Of a stretch of 53,476 bases of DNA, positions 8,801-17,547 are shown piece by piece. The stretch is from Bacillota bacterium (lineage in GTDB: Bacteria > Bacillota > Clostridia > Christensenellales > Aristaeellaceae). Position 1 is the first letter of the stretch. Each line of letters opens with the position of its first letter. A program made the position numbers and the translations under genes. Below the pieces are notes generated by a model. It saw only the letters and a program-made list of their open reading frames with translations. It was not told the origin of the DNA and ran no database searches. Where the stretch lies: NCBI GenBank assembly GCA_023411395.1, contig JAEYOV010000028.1:1-53476 (forward strand), read 5' to 3'.

Positions 8801-8829
8801 GCGGGCATGGCGGCCGCCATGCCCGCTTT
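8801..8829 (+). promoter_or_regulatory. Perfect 26-bp hairpin between binding protein and permease
   Basis: GCGGGCATGGCGG (8801-8813) is followed directly by its exact complement CCGCCATGCCCGC (8814-8826) and then TTTT. In importer operons such a structure commonly protects or partly ends the binding-protein message so that more binding protein than permease is made. Confidence 0.75.
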
Positions 8830-8851
8830 TCCGGATTGCGAGGGGATGGCT

Positions 8852-9808
8852 ATGACACAGCTTGGCAGGATTCAAAAGCACAAAGGTGTGCGCTATGGGA
8901 AATGGGGATACATCTTCCTCATTCCTTTTTTCGCTTCCTTCACGGTTTTTACGCTCGTTCCGCTGTTCAACACGTTCTATAACGCGTTTTTTGAGAATTA
9001 CCTTTCGGGCCTGAAGCAGGTGGGTCCGAACTACGTCGGCTTCCAGAATTTCATCAAGCTGTTTACAGAAGCCGACATGGGGAAATATCTGTGGAACACG
9101 GTCTGGATGTGGCTGCTTGGCTTCATCCCGCAGCTCGCCGTATCGCTTTTGCTGGCCGTGTGGTTCACGGACATGAACCTCAAGTTAAAAGGCAAGGGCT
9201 TCTTCAAAACCGTCATTTACATGCCCAACCTGATCATGGCATCCTCTTTTGCAATGCTGTTCTTCGCGCTGTTCTCAGACGGCGGCCCTATCAACAACGT
9301 GATGGCCCAACTGGGCATTCCGCCGTTTCAATTCCTGTTTCAGACCGCGGGCACGCGCGGTTTGGTGGCTATGATGAACTACCTGATGTGGTTTGGCAAT
9401 ACAACCATCATACTGATGGCGGGCGTGATGGGGATTGACTGCTGCCTGTTTGAAGCTTCCGAGATCGACGGCGCCAGCGGCTGGCAAACCTTCTGGCGGG
9501 TGACGATGCCGCTTCTGCGCCCGATTATCGCCTACACCATCATCACCTCCATGATCGGCGGCCTGCAAATGTTCGATGTTCCCCAGGTTCTCACACTGGG
9601 CGACGGCAGACCGAACCGTACGAGCATGACCATCATCATGCTTTTGAACAACTACCTCAGCAAGAGCAAAAACTACGGCCTTGGCGGCGCTTTGAGCACT
9701 GTACTGTTCACCATTACCGGCGGTTTGAGCCTGATGGTTTTCCGTTCGCTGACGCGTGAAAAACGAGAAGAAAGAAAGCTTGCAAAGATGGGGGTGGGCA
9801 GGTCATGA
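8852..9808 (+). CDS. Sugar ABC transporter permease (MalF-like)
   Basis: This is the first membrane subunit of the importer (318 aa from the chosen start). About six hydrophobic segments are visible, beginning WGYIFLIPFFASFTVFTLVP. The cytoplasmic EAA loop that docks the ATPase reads EASEIDGASGWQTFWRVTMP. The start at 8852 is preferred over in-frame ATGs at 8807 and 8846: the former falls inside the intergenic hairpin, the latter abuts the AGGGG ribosome site, while 8852 has proper spacing. Its stop overlaps the next permease. No ATPase gene lies in this cluster, so a shared MsmX-type ATPase encoded elsewhere is presumably used. Confidence 0.92.
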   Translation: MTQLGRIQKHKGVRYGKWGYIFLIPFFASFTVFTLVPLFNTFYNAFFENYLSGLKQVGPNYVGFQNFIKLFTEADMGKYLWNTVWMWLLGFIPQLAVSLLLAVWFTDMNLKLKGKGFFKTVIYMPNLIMASSFAMLFFALFSDGGPINNVMAQLGIPPFQFLFQTAGTRGLVAMMNYLMWFGNTTIILMAGVMGIDCCLFEASEIDGASGWQTFWRVTMPLLRPIIAYTIITSMIGGLQMFDVPQVLTLGDGRPNRTSMTIIMLLNNYLSKSKNYGLGGALSTVLFTITGGLSLMVFRSLTREKREERKLAKMGVGRS

Positions 9809-10683
9809 TCCATGTGCAGTTGAAAAGCAGCCGTATGAGCGAGCATCGTGCCGGTTTGACGCTTTACCGCATCGCCGCTTACCTCTTTCTGGCAATCGTG
9901 AGCTTCCTGTGCCTGTTCTTTTTCTATATTCTGATTATCAACGCGACACGCGCGCATAGCGAGATTCAAACCGGTTTCAGCTTCCTGCCGGGAAAAAGCC
10001 TCCAGGCCAACTGGAATTCGCTGCTCAGCAACAATGAGCTGCCGATGTTCCAGGGCATCCTCAACAGCCTGTTTATTTCGGCTTGTACCGCAGCGCTGGC
10101 GACATATTTTTCGTCGCTTACCGCCTATGCGATACACGCATATGACTTCAAGCTGAAAAAATTTGCGTTCAAGTTTATCCTTTTGGTGATGACGGTGCCG
10201 TCGCAAGTGGCCACACTGGGCTTTCTGCGCATAGTAAACGGCTGGGGCTGGATGGATTCCTATCTGCCGCTGATTGTGCCCGCCGTGTCATCGCCCATTG
10301 TCTTCTTCTTCATGAAGCAGTACATGGAGAGCACCCTGCCGCTGGAAATCGTCGAGGCTTCCCGCATTGACGGGTCAGGCGAGTTTGCCACCTTCAACCG
10401 CATTGTGATACCGATCATGAAGCCGGCCATCGCCGTGCAGGCCATTTTCACCTTTGTAGGGGCTTGGAACAACTACTTCTTTCCCGCTTTGGTCATCAAG
10501 AGCGCTTCAAAGAAGACCCTGCCGATTCTGATCGCGCAATTGCGCAGCGCTGACTGGCTGAAATTCAATATGGGACAGGTCTATATGGCGATTGCGCTGG
10601 CCATTCTGCCGATCATCATCGTATACCTGTGCCTGTCAAGGTTTATCGTACGCGGCGTAACGCTGGGGAGCGTGAAGGGTTAG
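9805..10683 (+). CDS. Sugar ABC transporter permease (MalG-like)
   Basis: This is the second membrane subunit of the importer (292 aa), overlapping the first permease by four bases (ATGA). It has six hydrophobic segments and the EAA motif EASRIDGSGEFATFNRIVIP, followed by the conserved FVGAWNNYFFPALV loop of carbohydrate permeases of this type. A later in-frame ATG at 9835 has no good ribosome site, so the overlapping start is kept. It ends the importer operon. The substrate is unproven; gene context points to a pentose-containing oligosaccharide. Confidence 0.92.
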   Translation: MIHVQLKSSRMSEHRAGLTLYRIAAYLFLAIVSFLCLFFFYILIINATRAHSEIQTGFSFLPGKSLQANWNSLLSNNELPMFQGILNSLFISACTAALATYFSSLTAYAIHAYDFKLKKFAFKFILLVMTVPSQVATLGFLRIVNGWGWMDSYLPLIVPAVSSPIVFFFMKQYMESTLPLEIVEASRIDGSGEFATFNRIVIPIMKPAIAVQAIFTFVGAWNNYFFPALVIKSASKKTLPILIAQLRSADWLKFNMGQVYMAIALAILPIIIVYLCLSRFIVRGVTLGSVKG

Positions 10684-10824
10684 CCCGCTCCACATCATAC
10701 GATAAGAAATGATGTTTTATAGATTCCGGTTTTATGGAATTTCGGCTAATGATACGGTCACACCTGTAAGTGAACCTCTGATCTTGTTTTCAGGTCAGTA
10801 TTCCCCGTTTCCGCCGAAACTCAA

Positions 10825-10858
10825 AAAAGAGCCCCAATCCACAAAGAGGGGCTCTTTT
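10825..10858. terminator. Bidirectional terminator
   Basis: AAAAGAGCCCC (10825-10835) pairs with GGGGCTCTTTT (10848-10858). With A-run and T-run on opposite sides it can stop both the importer operon (plus) and the repeat-protein gene (minus). Confidence 0.9.
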
Positions 10859-10908
10859 GCTTTGTCGGCCGCCGATGGCGGGGCACGTGATCCGTCCGGG
10901 CTCGCCGC

Positions 10909-13227
10909 TCAATCCGTGGTGATCAGCGCGAGGATGCCCGCCGAGCTTAGCTCAAAGGACAGCATGCCGCCGGCAAGTTCGTATGGAATCTCCGTCTCCA
11001 CCCCGTTTTCATCGGTGAACACCAGGCGGAAGGAAGGCAGTTCCCCTTCTATGGGGATGGTCACGCGCACCGGTCCTGAAATATCTTCGGGCCTGCCGCC
11101 GTGCTCGAAGGCGATAGCGTACAGCCGCGAAACATTTGAATCAATACCGAAAGGCGCGTCCCAAAACCGTACGATCAGATCGCCGAGCATAGGCAGCACC
11201 TCATTACCCAGAGCTTCGGTTTTTGCCCCGGCAACGACCGTGAGCGGCGCTTCCGAATAGGCAGGGGAGTCATCGGTAAACCGGCCTCCGCAGACAGGGC
11301 AGACGGAAACGGTTCCGTTCGCAAATATCATTGCCACCGGTGTACATTCCGCTTTGATGGCATGCCCGCAGCCCCGCTCGCAAAGCGCGGTATGATACCC
11401 CATTCCATCCGGCGTCCAGGCGCCGTACAAGTGCCCCAGGCTGCCGGTTTGGCCGGCCTTGTGCTCATCACCGCAGTTTAAGCAGCGCATGAGTGTATAG
11501 CCGCCTTTTAAGCAGGTGGGCGCTACCACCCTGACGGTGCCGTAGTTGTGCCCCACCGCCGGAATGGCGGTCTGCCGGACGATGACGGCGCCGCAGACGG
11601 AACAGTGGCCGCCCGCCGTGAGCCCTGTTTGCGTGCAGGTGGCCGGAACGGCGGCATCGGCCGCCTCGGTGTGGCCCAGCGCCAAGAGCGCCACATCGCT
11701 GGCAGTGTTGCAGCGGGAGCAGGTATAGGCCTTTACACCCCCGGCCAGGCAGGTGGGCGCGACGTCCCGGGCCGTGTCGCGCCGGTCATCGTGCCCCAAC
11801 GCGGAGACGGCGGTTTGCCGGGTGATGACGGCGCCGCAAACGGAACAGTGGCTGCCAGCCGTGAGCCCTGTTTGCGTGTAGGTAGCCGGAACGGCGGGAT
11901 CGATCACCGGGGTATGCGGCAGCGCCGGCTTTAGCGGATAATTGCAGACAATGCAGAACTGCCCCCCGGAGCAATTGGGGACAGGGCCCGGCGTATGGCT
12001 GGCCGGGATGACCGTTTCATTCTGCTTTGCCCAGCACCTTGTACAATGCTGTGATCTGCTGCCTGCCGTCGTGCAGGTTTGGAGCACATCCACTGTGAAT
12101 TCGGTCTCAAAGTCATGCCCCAGCGCGGGGATAACGGTCCGCGGAATGAGATCGTCCCTGCAGACGGAGCAGTGGCTGCCCGCCGTGAGCCCGGTTTGCG
12201 TACAGGTGGCCGGAACGGCGGGATCAATCACGCCGGTATGCCCCAGCGCGGAGGTAACGGCTTGCTGAACAAGGATATCGCCGCAGCGGGCGCAGTGGCT
12301 GCCCGCCGTGAGCCCGGTTTGCGTGCAGGTGGCCGGAACGGCGGGATCAATCACGTCGGTATGCCCCAGCGAAGCCGATATCTGCTGGTTGCAGACAGCG
12401 CAAAGCTGCCCCGTTGTGCACGTAGCGGGTTGCCCCGGCGTATGGCTGGCCGGGATGACCGTTTCGTTCTGCTTTGCCCAGCACCTTGTACAATGCTGTG
12501 ATTTGCTGCCTGCCGTCGTGCAGGTATTGGGCACATCCACCGTGAATTCGGTCTCAAAGTCATGCCCCAGCGCGGGTGTGATCTGATACCCGCAGGCGAG
12601 GCAGCGCTGCGGCGCCACACAGGTCGCGGCAAGGCCCGGTTGGTGCGGGTTCTTTAAGAACTGCGCTCCGCAGGAGCACTCCTTCCAGTGCTCCGTGCTG
12701 GTAATCACCCAAGGGAGATTGGCGTCATGACCCAATGCCGGGAGGTAGCAGGCCGCGTACGTGGTCTCAAGCGTACCCGCCGCGTCGCTGAAATACTTGT
12801 TGCAGTATCCGCAGTACCAGTACTCCTTGCGGCCGTACGTGGTGTGGGTCGGCTCCACCCTATCGGTCTTTGCAAGGTTTACATGCCTTGACGGATCCCT
12901 TCCCGTGGATTCGGTAAAGTTGGAATCGCAGGCATCGCAGTGATACGTGGCTGTTCCGCCGGATATGCAGGTGGCGGTGCTTGATACTACGCTGCTCTTT
13001 CCGTGGGATTCAGTTGTGCCGTCATGATACGCGCAATCCGGATCAGGGCAGCCGTCCCACCTGTGGGTAGTGTTATTGATATATACGCAGTCTACGCTTG
13101 CAACAATACTACAGCCCGGACAAGCCGTATAATTCCTGTTGGCAAATGCCGTGCTTCCCCATGCAAGAACCATCGCCAGCGCGCCGGCCAGCAGCACGCG
13201 CATCCATTTCAAACGAATCCTACGCAT
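10909..13227 (-). CDS. Large secreted Cys-x-x-Cys repeat protein
   Basis: This 772-aa protein has a signal peptide (hydrophobic residues about 9-26, probable cut after STAFA near 29). The body (about 35-640) is an array of cysteine-pair modules. PAVPAT[CY]TQTGLTAG[SG]HC occurs four times, and a second module with SQHCTRCWAKQNETVIPASH occurs twice. Almost every module ends in LGH. The C-terminal 130 residues form a separate beta-rich domain without repeats. No LPXTG or membrane anchor is visible. Such CxxC/LGH arrays are common in gut Bacillota surface proteins of unknown role; paired cysteines may bind metal or form disulfides. GGGAGG lies nine bases before the start. It lies just downstream of the MalT-like regulator on the same strand. 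Confidence 0.85.
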   Translation of the reverse strand: MRRIRLKWMRVLLAGALAMVLAWGSTAFANRNYTACPGCSIVASVDCVYINNTTHRWDGCPDPDCAYHDGTTESHGKSSVVSSTATCISGGTATYHCDACDSNFTESTGRDPSRHVNLAKTDRVEPTHTTYGRKEYWYCGYCNKYFSDAAGTLETTYAACYLPALGHDANLPWVITSTEHWKECSCGAQFLKNPHQPGLAATCVAPQRCLACGYQITPALGHDFETEFTVDVPNTCTTAGSKSQHCTRCWAKQNETVIPASHTPGQPATCTTGQLCAVCNQQISASLGHTDVIDPAVPATCTQTGLTAGSHCARCGDILVQQAVTSALGHTGVIDPAVPATCTQTGLTAGSHCSVCRDDLIPRTVIPALGHDFETEFTVDVLQTCTTAGSRSQHCTRCWAKQNETVIPASHTPGPVPNCSGGQFCIVCNYPLKPALPHTPVIDPAVPATYTQTGLTAGSHCSVCGAVITRQTAVSALGHDDRRDTARDVAPTCLAGGVKAYTCSRCNTASDVALLALGHTEAADAAVPATCTQTGLTAGGHCSVCGAVIVRQTAIPAVGHNYGTVRVVAPTCLKGGYTLMRCLNCGDEHKAGQTGSLGHLYGAWTPDGMGYHTALCERGCGHAIKAECTPVAMIFANGTVSVCPVCGGRFTDDSPAYSEAPLTVVAGAKTEALGNEVLPMLGDLIVRFWDAPFGIDSNVSRLYAIAFEHGGRPEDISGPVRVTIPIEGELPSFRLVFTDENGVETEIPYELAGGMLSFELSSAGILALITTD
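11560..12600. repeat. Intragenic near-identical DNA repeats
   Basis: About 130 bases at 12000-12128 recur almost unchanged at 12448-12577. Roughly 85-base units recur at 12163-12250 and 12290-12368, with weaker copies near 11590-11665 and 11830-11905. Conservation at nucleotide level, not only protein level, points to recent duplication or recombination between modules. Confidence 0.8.
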
Positions 13228-13259
13228 CTTTCTTTCCCTCCCGCATACGAGCCCACTAT

Positions 13260-13300
13260 AAAAAATCCCATCCTACACGCATTGTAGAATAGGATTTCCG
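13260..13300 (-). terminator. Imperfect terminator between the MalT-like gene and the repeat-protein gene
   Basis: AATCC (13264-13268) pairs with GGATT (13292-13296) and CTACA (13273-13277) with TGTAG (13283-13287), with two internal mismatches. On the minus strand this is followed by a T run. Confidence 0.6.
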
Positions 13301-13346
13301 TTTGCGCATCGTCCATATGGACTACCTGGGGAAATTTTCCGCGTAC

Positions 13347-15827
13347 CTATCTCAGCTTTTCGGCCAGGCGCGCACGGCGGTCGATGTCCATCTTCTGGTA
13401 GATGGCCCGCAGATGCGCCCTCACCGTGTTTTCGGATACGCCGAGCTTTTTTGCGATTTCGCCGTTGCGAAGGCCGGATGCGGCCAGCAATGCCACCTCT
13501 CGTTCGCGAACGGTGAGATCAAGCGGCAGATCGCTCGCGGCAATGCCATCGTGCAGCTTTGTATAGCCTCCCAAGAAGCGCGACTTGATTTCCAGAAAAC
13601 GGGCCAAGCGCTCCGGACATTGTGCCCGGATCAGTTTTTCCGGCAAACCCTTCAGCATCGGGTCGTATACGGCGAAAAGATAAACGAAGCCGTCGTTCAT
13701 GGATTTTTCAGCCGCCCGCTGCAAAAGCGCCTCCGCGCGAGCGGTGTTGCCCGTCCACAAATGGCCTACGCCGGCCTGGAGTGAAAGCAGCGTCTGGGTG
13801 AGCAGATCGGTGGGGCGGAGCATCATAAGGCCCGCTTCTGCCATGCCCGCAAGCTTTACAAATTCGCCCTCGTTCATGAGATAACCAAGCCTTACAAACA
13901 GGGTGCCGTTTTTCAGGATCGGGAAAATCCGGCCGTCTGTCTCGCCGTTTTTCAGCCAGGGTGTGATGCGCTTTTGATGCCCCAATTCAATGAACAGGAG
14001 GGAGCGCACGGTGTCTACCGCGGAGGGCAGCACAAAGCCGCACGGCCCCGGGCAGGAGGCGGCGCTCTCCATGGCGGCGATCGTCCGCTGCCAGCCCTCC
14101 ATGTCGGCCTTTTCCACCGCGATCTCCGCCAGATGCAGCGCCACACCAAGCTGAATGATGTTTTGCTGGCTGCTCTTTGCAAGATAGCCCGCCTTGTACA
14201 AAAGGATCTCAGCTTCGTTTAAGTCCCCCCGGTAATGTGCAAGCTCCGCCCTGAAAAGCGCGTCCGCGCCGCTGCCATGGCCGTTTGTCAGCCTGGAATA
14301 GCGTTTTACGAATTCCTCCAGCTTATCCGCCTCCCGGTCCGCCTCCCCGGGAACGCCATGGAACGCGGTGACCTGGGAAAGATTGCCCAAACACCAGGGT
14401 GCGCCGGGCAGGATCACCCGTGAGCAGCGCGCACCAAACAGCGGCTCGGCCTGTTTTACAAAATCAAGCATCGCTTGAAGGTCCGGCGCCTGCCGCCAGC
14501 AGGCAAGCAGCAGCCATTCGCCCCGAAGCCACGTCCCTTCCTCCGATTCGCTTTTGTCAAGCGCAACGCGCACAGCCTCCATCAGGCTGTCAAACGCCGT
14601 GTTTTCTCCTGCCGATAAAAGCGGCCAAGCCAGGCGGAGCATGGAAAGGAGGTTCCTTCTTTTCAGATCCTCCGGGCAGCGGCTTGTGATGCGCAGCGAA
14701 ACGGCTGAAAAAGGCTCGCCGCCGATGTCCTCAAAGGTCAGCGGGGAAAGGTCCAGCTTCAGAACACGCTCTATAGCCCCGGCCTGCTCGTAAAAAAGCA
14801 ATGCCCTGTCGGCTGCGCCCTCGTCGCGGCATAGATCGCCCGCGCTCAGCAAACATTCGCGCTCGAATGACGCCCCGCGCTCCTTGCGCTTTAGGACAAG
14901 CACCTTAAGCAGGATGTTGTGCAGTTCATACCGCTCCTCCTTCAGCGAGTAGCGGATGAACGGGCTGCGCAGCGCTTGAAATGCATATTCCGGAAGCTCA
15001 GCTACGCCCAAAAGCGCGCACGCCTGCCGCGCCGTGACCGCCTCAAACGGCGAAAGCCTCAAAAGAAATGTCTGCTGCTCCCGCGTGAGAGGATTCCATG
15101 ACAGGCGTTCCATCAGCAGGAAGATACCCGGCAAATCATGGATTTGGCCCGTATTCCGAAAGGCGCGCAGCACAAGATAGACCGCGATTATCCACCCCTC
15201 GGTATACCGGGCGACAGCATCGGCGTTTTCCAGGGAAATACCGGCGCCTAAAAGTGCGGAGTATTTTCCGATATCCTCCGTGTTCAGGCGCAGGTCAGCG
15301 GCGGTGATATGCATCACCCCGCGGCATGCCGCGCTGCCGATAAGTTCGGCAGTGAGTATTTGTGTGATGAGTACCAGGTGCAGGGATTTCACACCGTGCT
15401 CAAGCAGGGCCTCCTGAAAAGCTTGCGGAAGCGTATTCTGCATATATTGAAAGTTGTCGAGCGTCAAATACGTTTCCTGACGGCACTCAATGGACCGCAG
15501 CGAATCACAGGCTTCCCCGACCGTGGCGGCATTGGGCAGCCCGAGCGTCATCAGGCGCTGTCCGGCCCTGCTGTCAATATCGCAAAATACGCGGCAAAGG
15601 CGCTGGAAGCTGACCGCCGGCGCCTCGCTCACCGCCGTGAACCAATGAACCGCGGCGGTATATGGCGGCAGCGCCTCCAGAAAATCCCGCACCGCCGTCG
15701 TCTTTCCGTACCCGGATGGGGCCTCGATGATCACCGCCGGCAAGGAATGGATTTGATTAAGCTTCCGCCTGAGCCGGTCGGAATAATAATGCGGCTCCGG
15801 ACGATAACCGTTGTTTGGTTCTGTCAT
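13347..15827 (-). CDS. MalT-like LuxR family ATP-dependent transcriptional regulator
   Basis: This 826-aa regulator has an N-terminal P-loop (APSGYGKTT, about 36-44) in a STAND/AAA-type ATPase. A long helical repeat middle of the tetratricopeptide type follows, then a C-terminal LuxR helix-turn-helix (LTVREREVALLAASGLRNGEIAKKL ... SENTVRAH). Members of this family switch on promoters when a small ligand and ATP are bound. The start at 15827 has GGAG nine bases upstream; an in-frame start 22 codons earlier encodes an Arg-rich stretch and lacks a ribosome site. Its only close neighbour on the strand is the secreted repeat protein, which it may control. The ligand is unknown. Confidence 0.9.
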   Translation of the reverse strand: MTEPNNGYRPEPHYYSDRLRRKLNQIHSLPAVIIEAPSGYGKTTAVRDFLEALPPYTAAVHWFTAVSEAPAVSFQRLCRVFCDIDSRAGQRLMTLGLPNAATVGEACDSLRSIECRQETYLTLDNFQYMQNTLPQAFQEALLEHGVKSLHLVLITQILTAELIGSAACRGVMHITAADLRLNTEDIGKYSALLGAGISLENADAVARYTEGWIIAVYLVLRAFRNTGQIHDLPGIFLLMERLSWNPLTREQQTFLLRLSPFEAVTARQACALLGVAELPEYAFQALRSPFIRYSLKEERYELHNILLKVLVLKRKERGASFERECLLSAGDLCRDEGAADRALLFYEQAGAIERVLKLDLSPLTFEDIGGEPFSAVSLRITSRCPEDLKRRNLLSMLRLAWPLLSAGENTAFDSLMEAVRVALDKSESEEGTWLRGEWLLLACWRQAPDLQAMLDFVKQAEPLFGARCSRVILPGAPWCLGNLSQVTAFHGVPGEADREADKLEEFVKRYSRLTNGHGSGADALFRAELAHYRGDLNEAEILLYKAGYLAKSSQQNIIQLGVALHLAEIAVEKADMEGWQRTIAAMESAASCPGPCGFVLPSAVDTVRSLLFIELGHQKRITPWLKNGETDGRIFPILKNGTLFVRLGYLMNEGEFVKLAGMAEAGLMMLRPTDLLTQTLLSLQAGVGHLWTGNTARAEALLQRAAEKSMNDGFVYLFAVYDPMLKGLPEKLIRAQCPERLARFLEIKSRFLGGYTKLHDGIAASDLPLDLTVREREVALLAASGLRNGEIAKKLGVSENTVRAHLRAIYQKMDIDRRARLAEKLR

Positions 15828-16138
15828 GCGGTATTTCTCCACCCTCCCGGACCGGCAGAAGCGCCGCCGCTTCATCACGGGCGATATCAACATGGTATCA
15901 GGCCCCGTTAACGTTTGCCATTGGCATGGTTAAGGCTTGCACAAGTGTTTGCCTGTTCTCCGGCATTTCTTCGAAACCATTTTACCATATTCAGGCTCTT
16001 GTTGCATATGTTTGCCGGGCCAATTGCCACAGCCATGTGGCTCGCGGTTTTTTACGTCTTCCGCGGGGCGCAGCGAACCCATCAACACGCATTTTGCACA
16101 TTGGAATAATCCCAACGGGAAACATCTTTTCTACCCTA
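15828..16138. other. Intergenic region with no gene
   Basis: Divergent spacer between the MalT-like and TetR genes. I see a short palindrome TGCCATTGGCA (15916-15926) that might be an operator for the minus-strand gene, but no convincing coding frame or RNA. Confidence 0.5.
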
Positions 16139-16168
16139 TTGACAATTATGACTCACCAGTCATATAAT
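16139..16168 (+). promoter_or_regulatory. Promoter of TetR-ABC operon
   Basis: TTGACA at 16139-16144 and TATAAT at 16163-16168 are both perfect consensus boxes with an 18-base spacer. Confidence 0.85.
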
Positions 16169-16185
16169 GTGACTGTACAGTCACA
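16149..16185. promoter_or_regulatory. Tandem palindromic operators of the TetR regulator
   Basis: TGACTCACCAGTCA (16149-16162) fills the promoter spacer. TGTGACTGTACAGTCACA (16168-16185), a perfect 18-bp palindrome, starts at the last base of the -10 box. Both share TGACT/AGTCA half-sites, so one regulator probably binds both and represses its own operon. Confidence 0.8.
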
Positions 16186-16210
16186 AGACATGGAAAGGGG
16201 GGTCATCTCA

Positions 16211-16846
16211 TTGCCGAAAAGAACTTTTAACCGTCTGGACGATGGCAAGAAAGAAAGAGTCATGCGGGCTGCAATCGAGGAATTTCAGGCTTGCGGCTTT
16301 GAAAAAGCAAAAATCGAAACGATTGCCGAAAATGCGGGTGTTGCCAAAGGCAGCATTTATCAATATTTCGATGACAAAAAAGAACTGTTCTTGTATTCCG
16401 TCACATGGGCGATAGATTACTTTATGAAGGTCATCGATAGGCAAACGCCGCTGAAGGACATGGATGTATATGATTACTTTTTGTCCAGCGGACGCGAGCG
16501 TTATGAGCTGATCAGAAAAGAGCCGTTGCTCGTTCAGTTTTCGGCGGATGTATACTCGGGCAAGTACGGCAGCCTTACGCAGGAAATCAACAATGAATAT
16601 AAAAAGATCGGCGAGGCCTATGAACTGAGCCTGATAGCCAACGGCAAAAGGAAAGGAACGATCCGCGACGACTTGGACGATAAAATACTGTTGCTGTATT
16701 TTCAAGGGGTAACGGAAAAATTCTCGGCCATGTTTCTGGAAGAGGCAAAAAACTTTGAGCCTGAACCTACAAAAGAGCAGCTCCTCGAGCTGGAAGCGCT
16801 TATGAAAAACATGGTTTCCTTATTAAAACAAGGAATGGGGAGGTAA
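16211..16846 (+). CDS. TetR family transcriptional regulator
   Basis: This 211-aa repressor has an N-terminal helix-turn-helix (VMRAAIEEFQACGFEKAKIE then AENAGVAKGSIYQYFDDKKELF, about 17-58) and a ligand-binding helical C-terminal domain. The frame is open much further upstream, but that part has no ribosome site and would run through the promoter. A TTG at 16211 with AAGGGGGG eight bases before gives a normal TetR length. It is followed two bases later by an ABC ATPase and an FtsX permease, forming a three-gene operon. Its two palindromes at the promoter suggest autoregulation, relieved by a substrate of the exporter. Confidence 0.88.
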   Translation: MPKRTFNRLDDGKKERVMRAAIEEFQACGFEKAKIETIAENAGVAKGSIYQYFDDKKELFLYSVTWAIDYFMKVIDRQTPLKDMDVYDYFLSSGRERYELIRKEPLLVQFSADVYSGKYGSLTQEINNEYKKIGEAYELSLIANGKRKGTIRDDLDDKILLLYFQGVTEKFSAMFLEEAKNFEPEPTKEQLLELEALMKNMVSLLKQGMGR

Positions 16847-16848
16847 AT

Positions 16849-17547
16849 ATGTTTATTACGGTTGAGAATTTGAAAAAGGGCTATAACGCGGGCAGCAACA
16901 AAAGCGAGGTATTGAAAGGGGTAAGCCTTGCGCTGGAGAAAAGCCAAGTAGGCGTGATCCTCGGCCCGTCCGGCTCAGGGAAATCAACGCTGATGAACAT
17001 CATCGGCGGCGTTGACCGGGCGGACAGCGGCAGCATCCGTATTGACGGCCTCAAGCTTACCGCGCTTGACGACAACAAGCTGACGAATTACCGCAGGGAT
17101 TCGGCAGGGTTTGTGTTTCAATTTTATAACCTCGTGCCGAACCTCACCGTCACGGAAAACATCGAGGTGGTTTCCAACATCTCCAAATCTCCTCTGGATA
17201 TTGATACGGTGCTCAGAGCGGTTGGCCTGGAAGCGAAAAAGAGAAGTTTTCCAAGGGAGCTTTCCGGCGGAGAGCAGCAGCGTGTGGCCATCGCCCGGGC
17301 GATTGTCAAGAATCCGAAGCTGCTTCTGTGTGACGAACCCACCGGCGCGCTGGATTTTGAAACGTCACGCGGCGTGCTCTCCCTATTGCAAAAGGTGAAC
17401 CGTGACTTTGGAACAACCATCCTGATGATTACTCACAACACCGCCATCGGCGATATGGCGAATGTGGTTTACAAACTGCGCGGCGGCGAGATCGTTGAAA
17501 CGCTCCGGCATGATGAAACGATCGCGGCGGAAAGGATTGAGTGGTAA
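16849..17547 (+). CDS. ABC transporter ATP-binding protein, LolD/MacB type
   Basis: This 232-aa ATPase partners with the FtsX-like permease downstream. It shows Walker A GPSGSGKST (about 39-47), the Q-loop GFVFQFYNLVPNLTV typical of the MacB/LolD/FtsE branch, signature LSGGEQQRVAIARA, Walker B LLLCDEPTGALD and switch histidine in MITHNTAI. GGGGAGG precedes the ATG by about six bases. The stop overlaps the next start by one base (TAATG). The family drives extrusion of lipids, lipoproteins or antimicrobial peptides by mechanotransmission; the exact substrate is unknown. Confidence 0.93.
   Translation: MFITVENLKKGYNAGSNKSEVLKGVSLALEKSQVGVILGPSGSGKSTLMNIIGGVDRADSGSIRIDGLKLTALDDNKLTNYRRDSAGFVFQFYNLVPNLTVTENIEVVSNISKSPLDIDTVLRAVGLEAKKRSFPRELSGGEQQRVAIARAIVKNPKLLLCDEPTGALDFETSRGVLSLLQKVNRDFGTTILMITHNTAIGDMANVVYKLRGGEIVETLRHDETIAAERIEW

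Noticed and set aside
10709..11260. Plus-strand frame of 183 codons
   Set aside because: Starts in the terminator region and lies antisense to the C-terminal domain of the repeat protein.
11560..12600. Possible CRISPR array
   Set aside because: The repeats are long, in frame, and encode the cysteine modules of the secreted protein; repeat and spacer lengths do not fit CRISPR.
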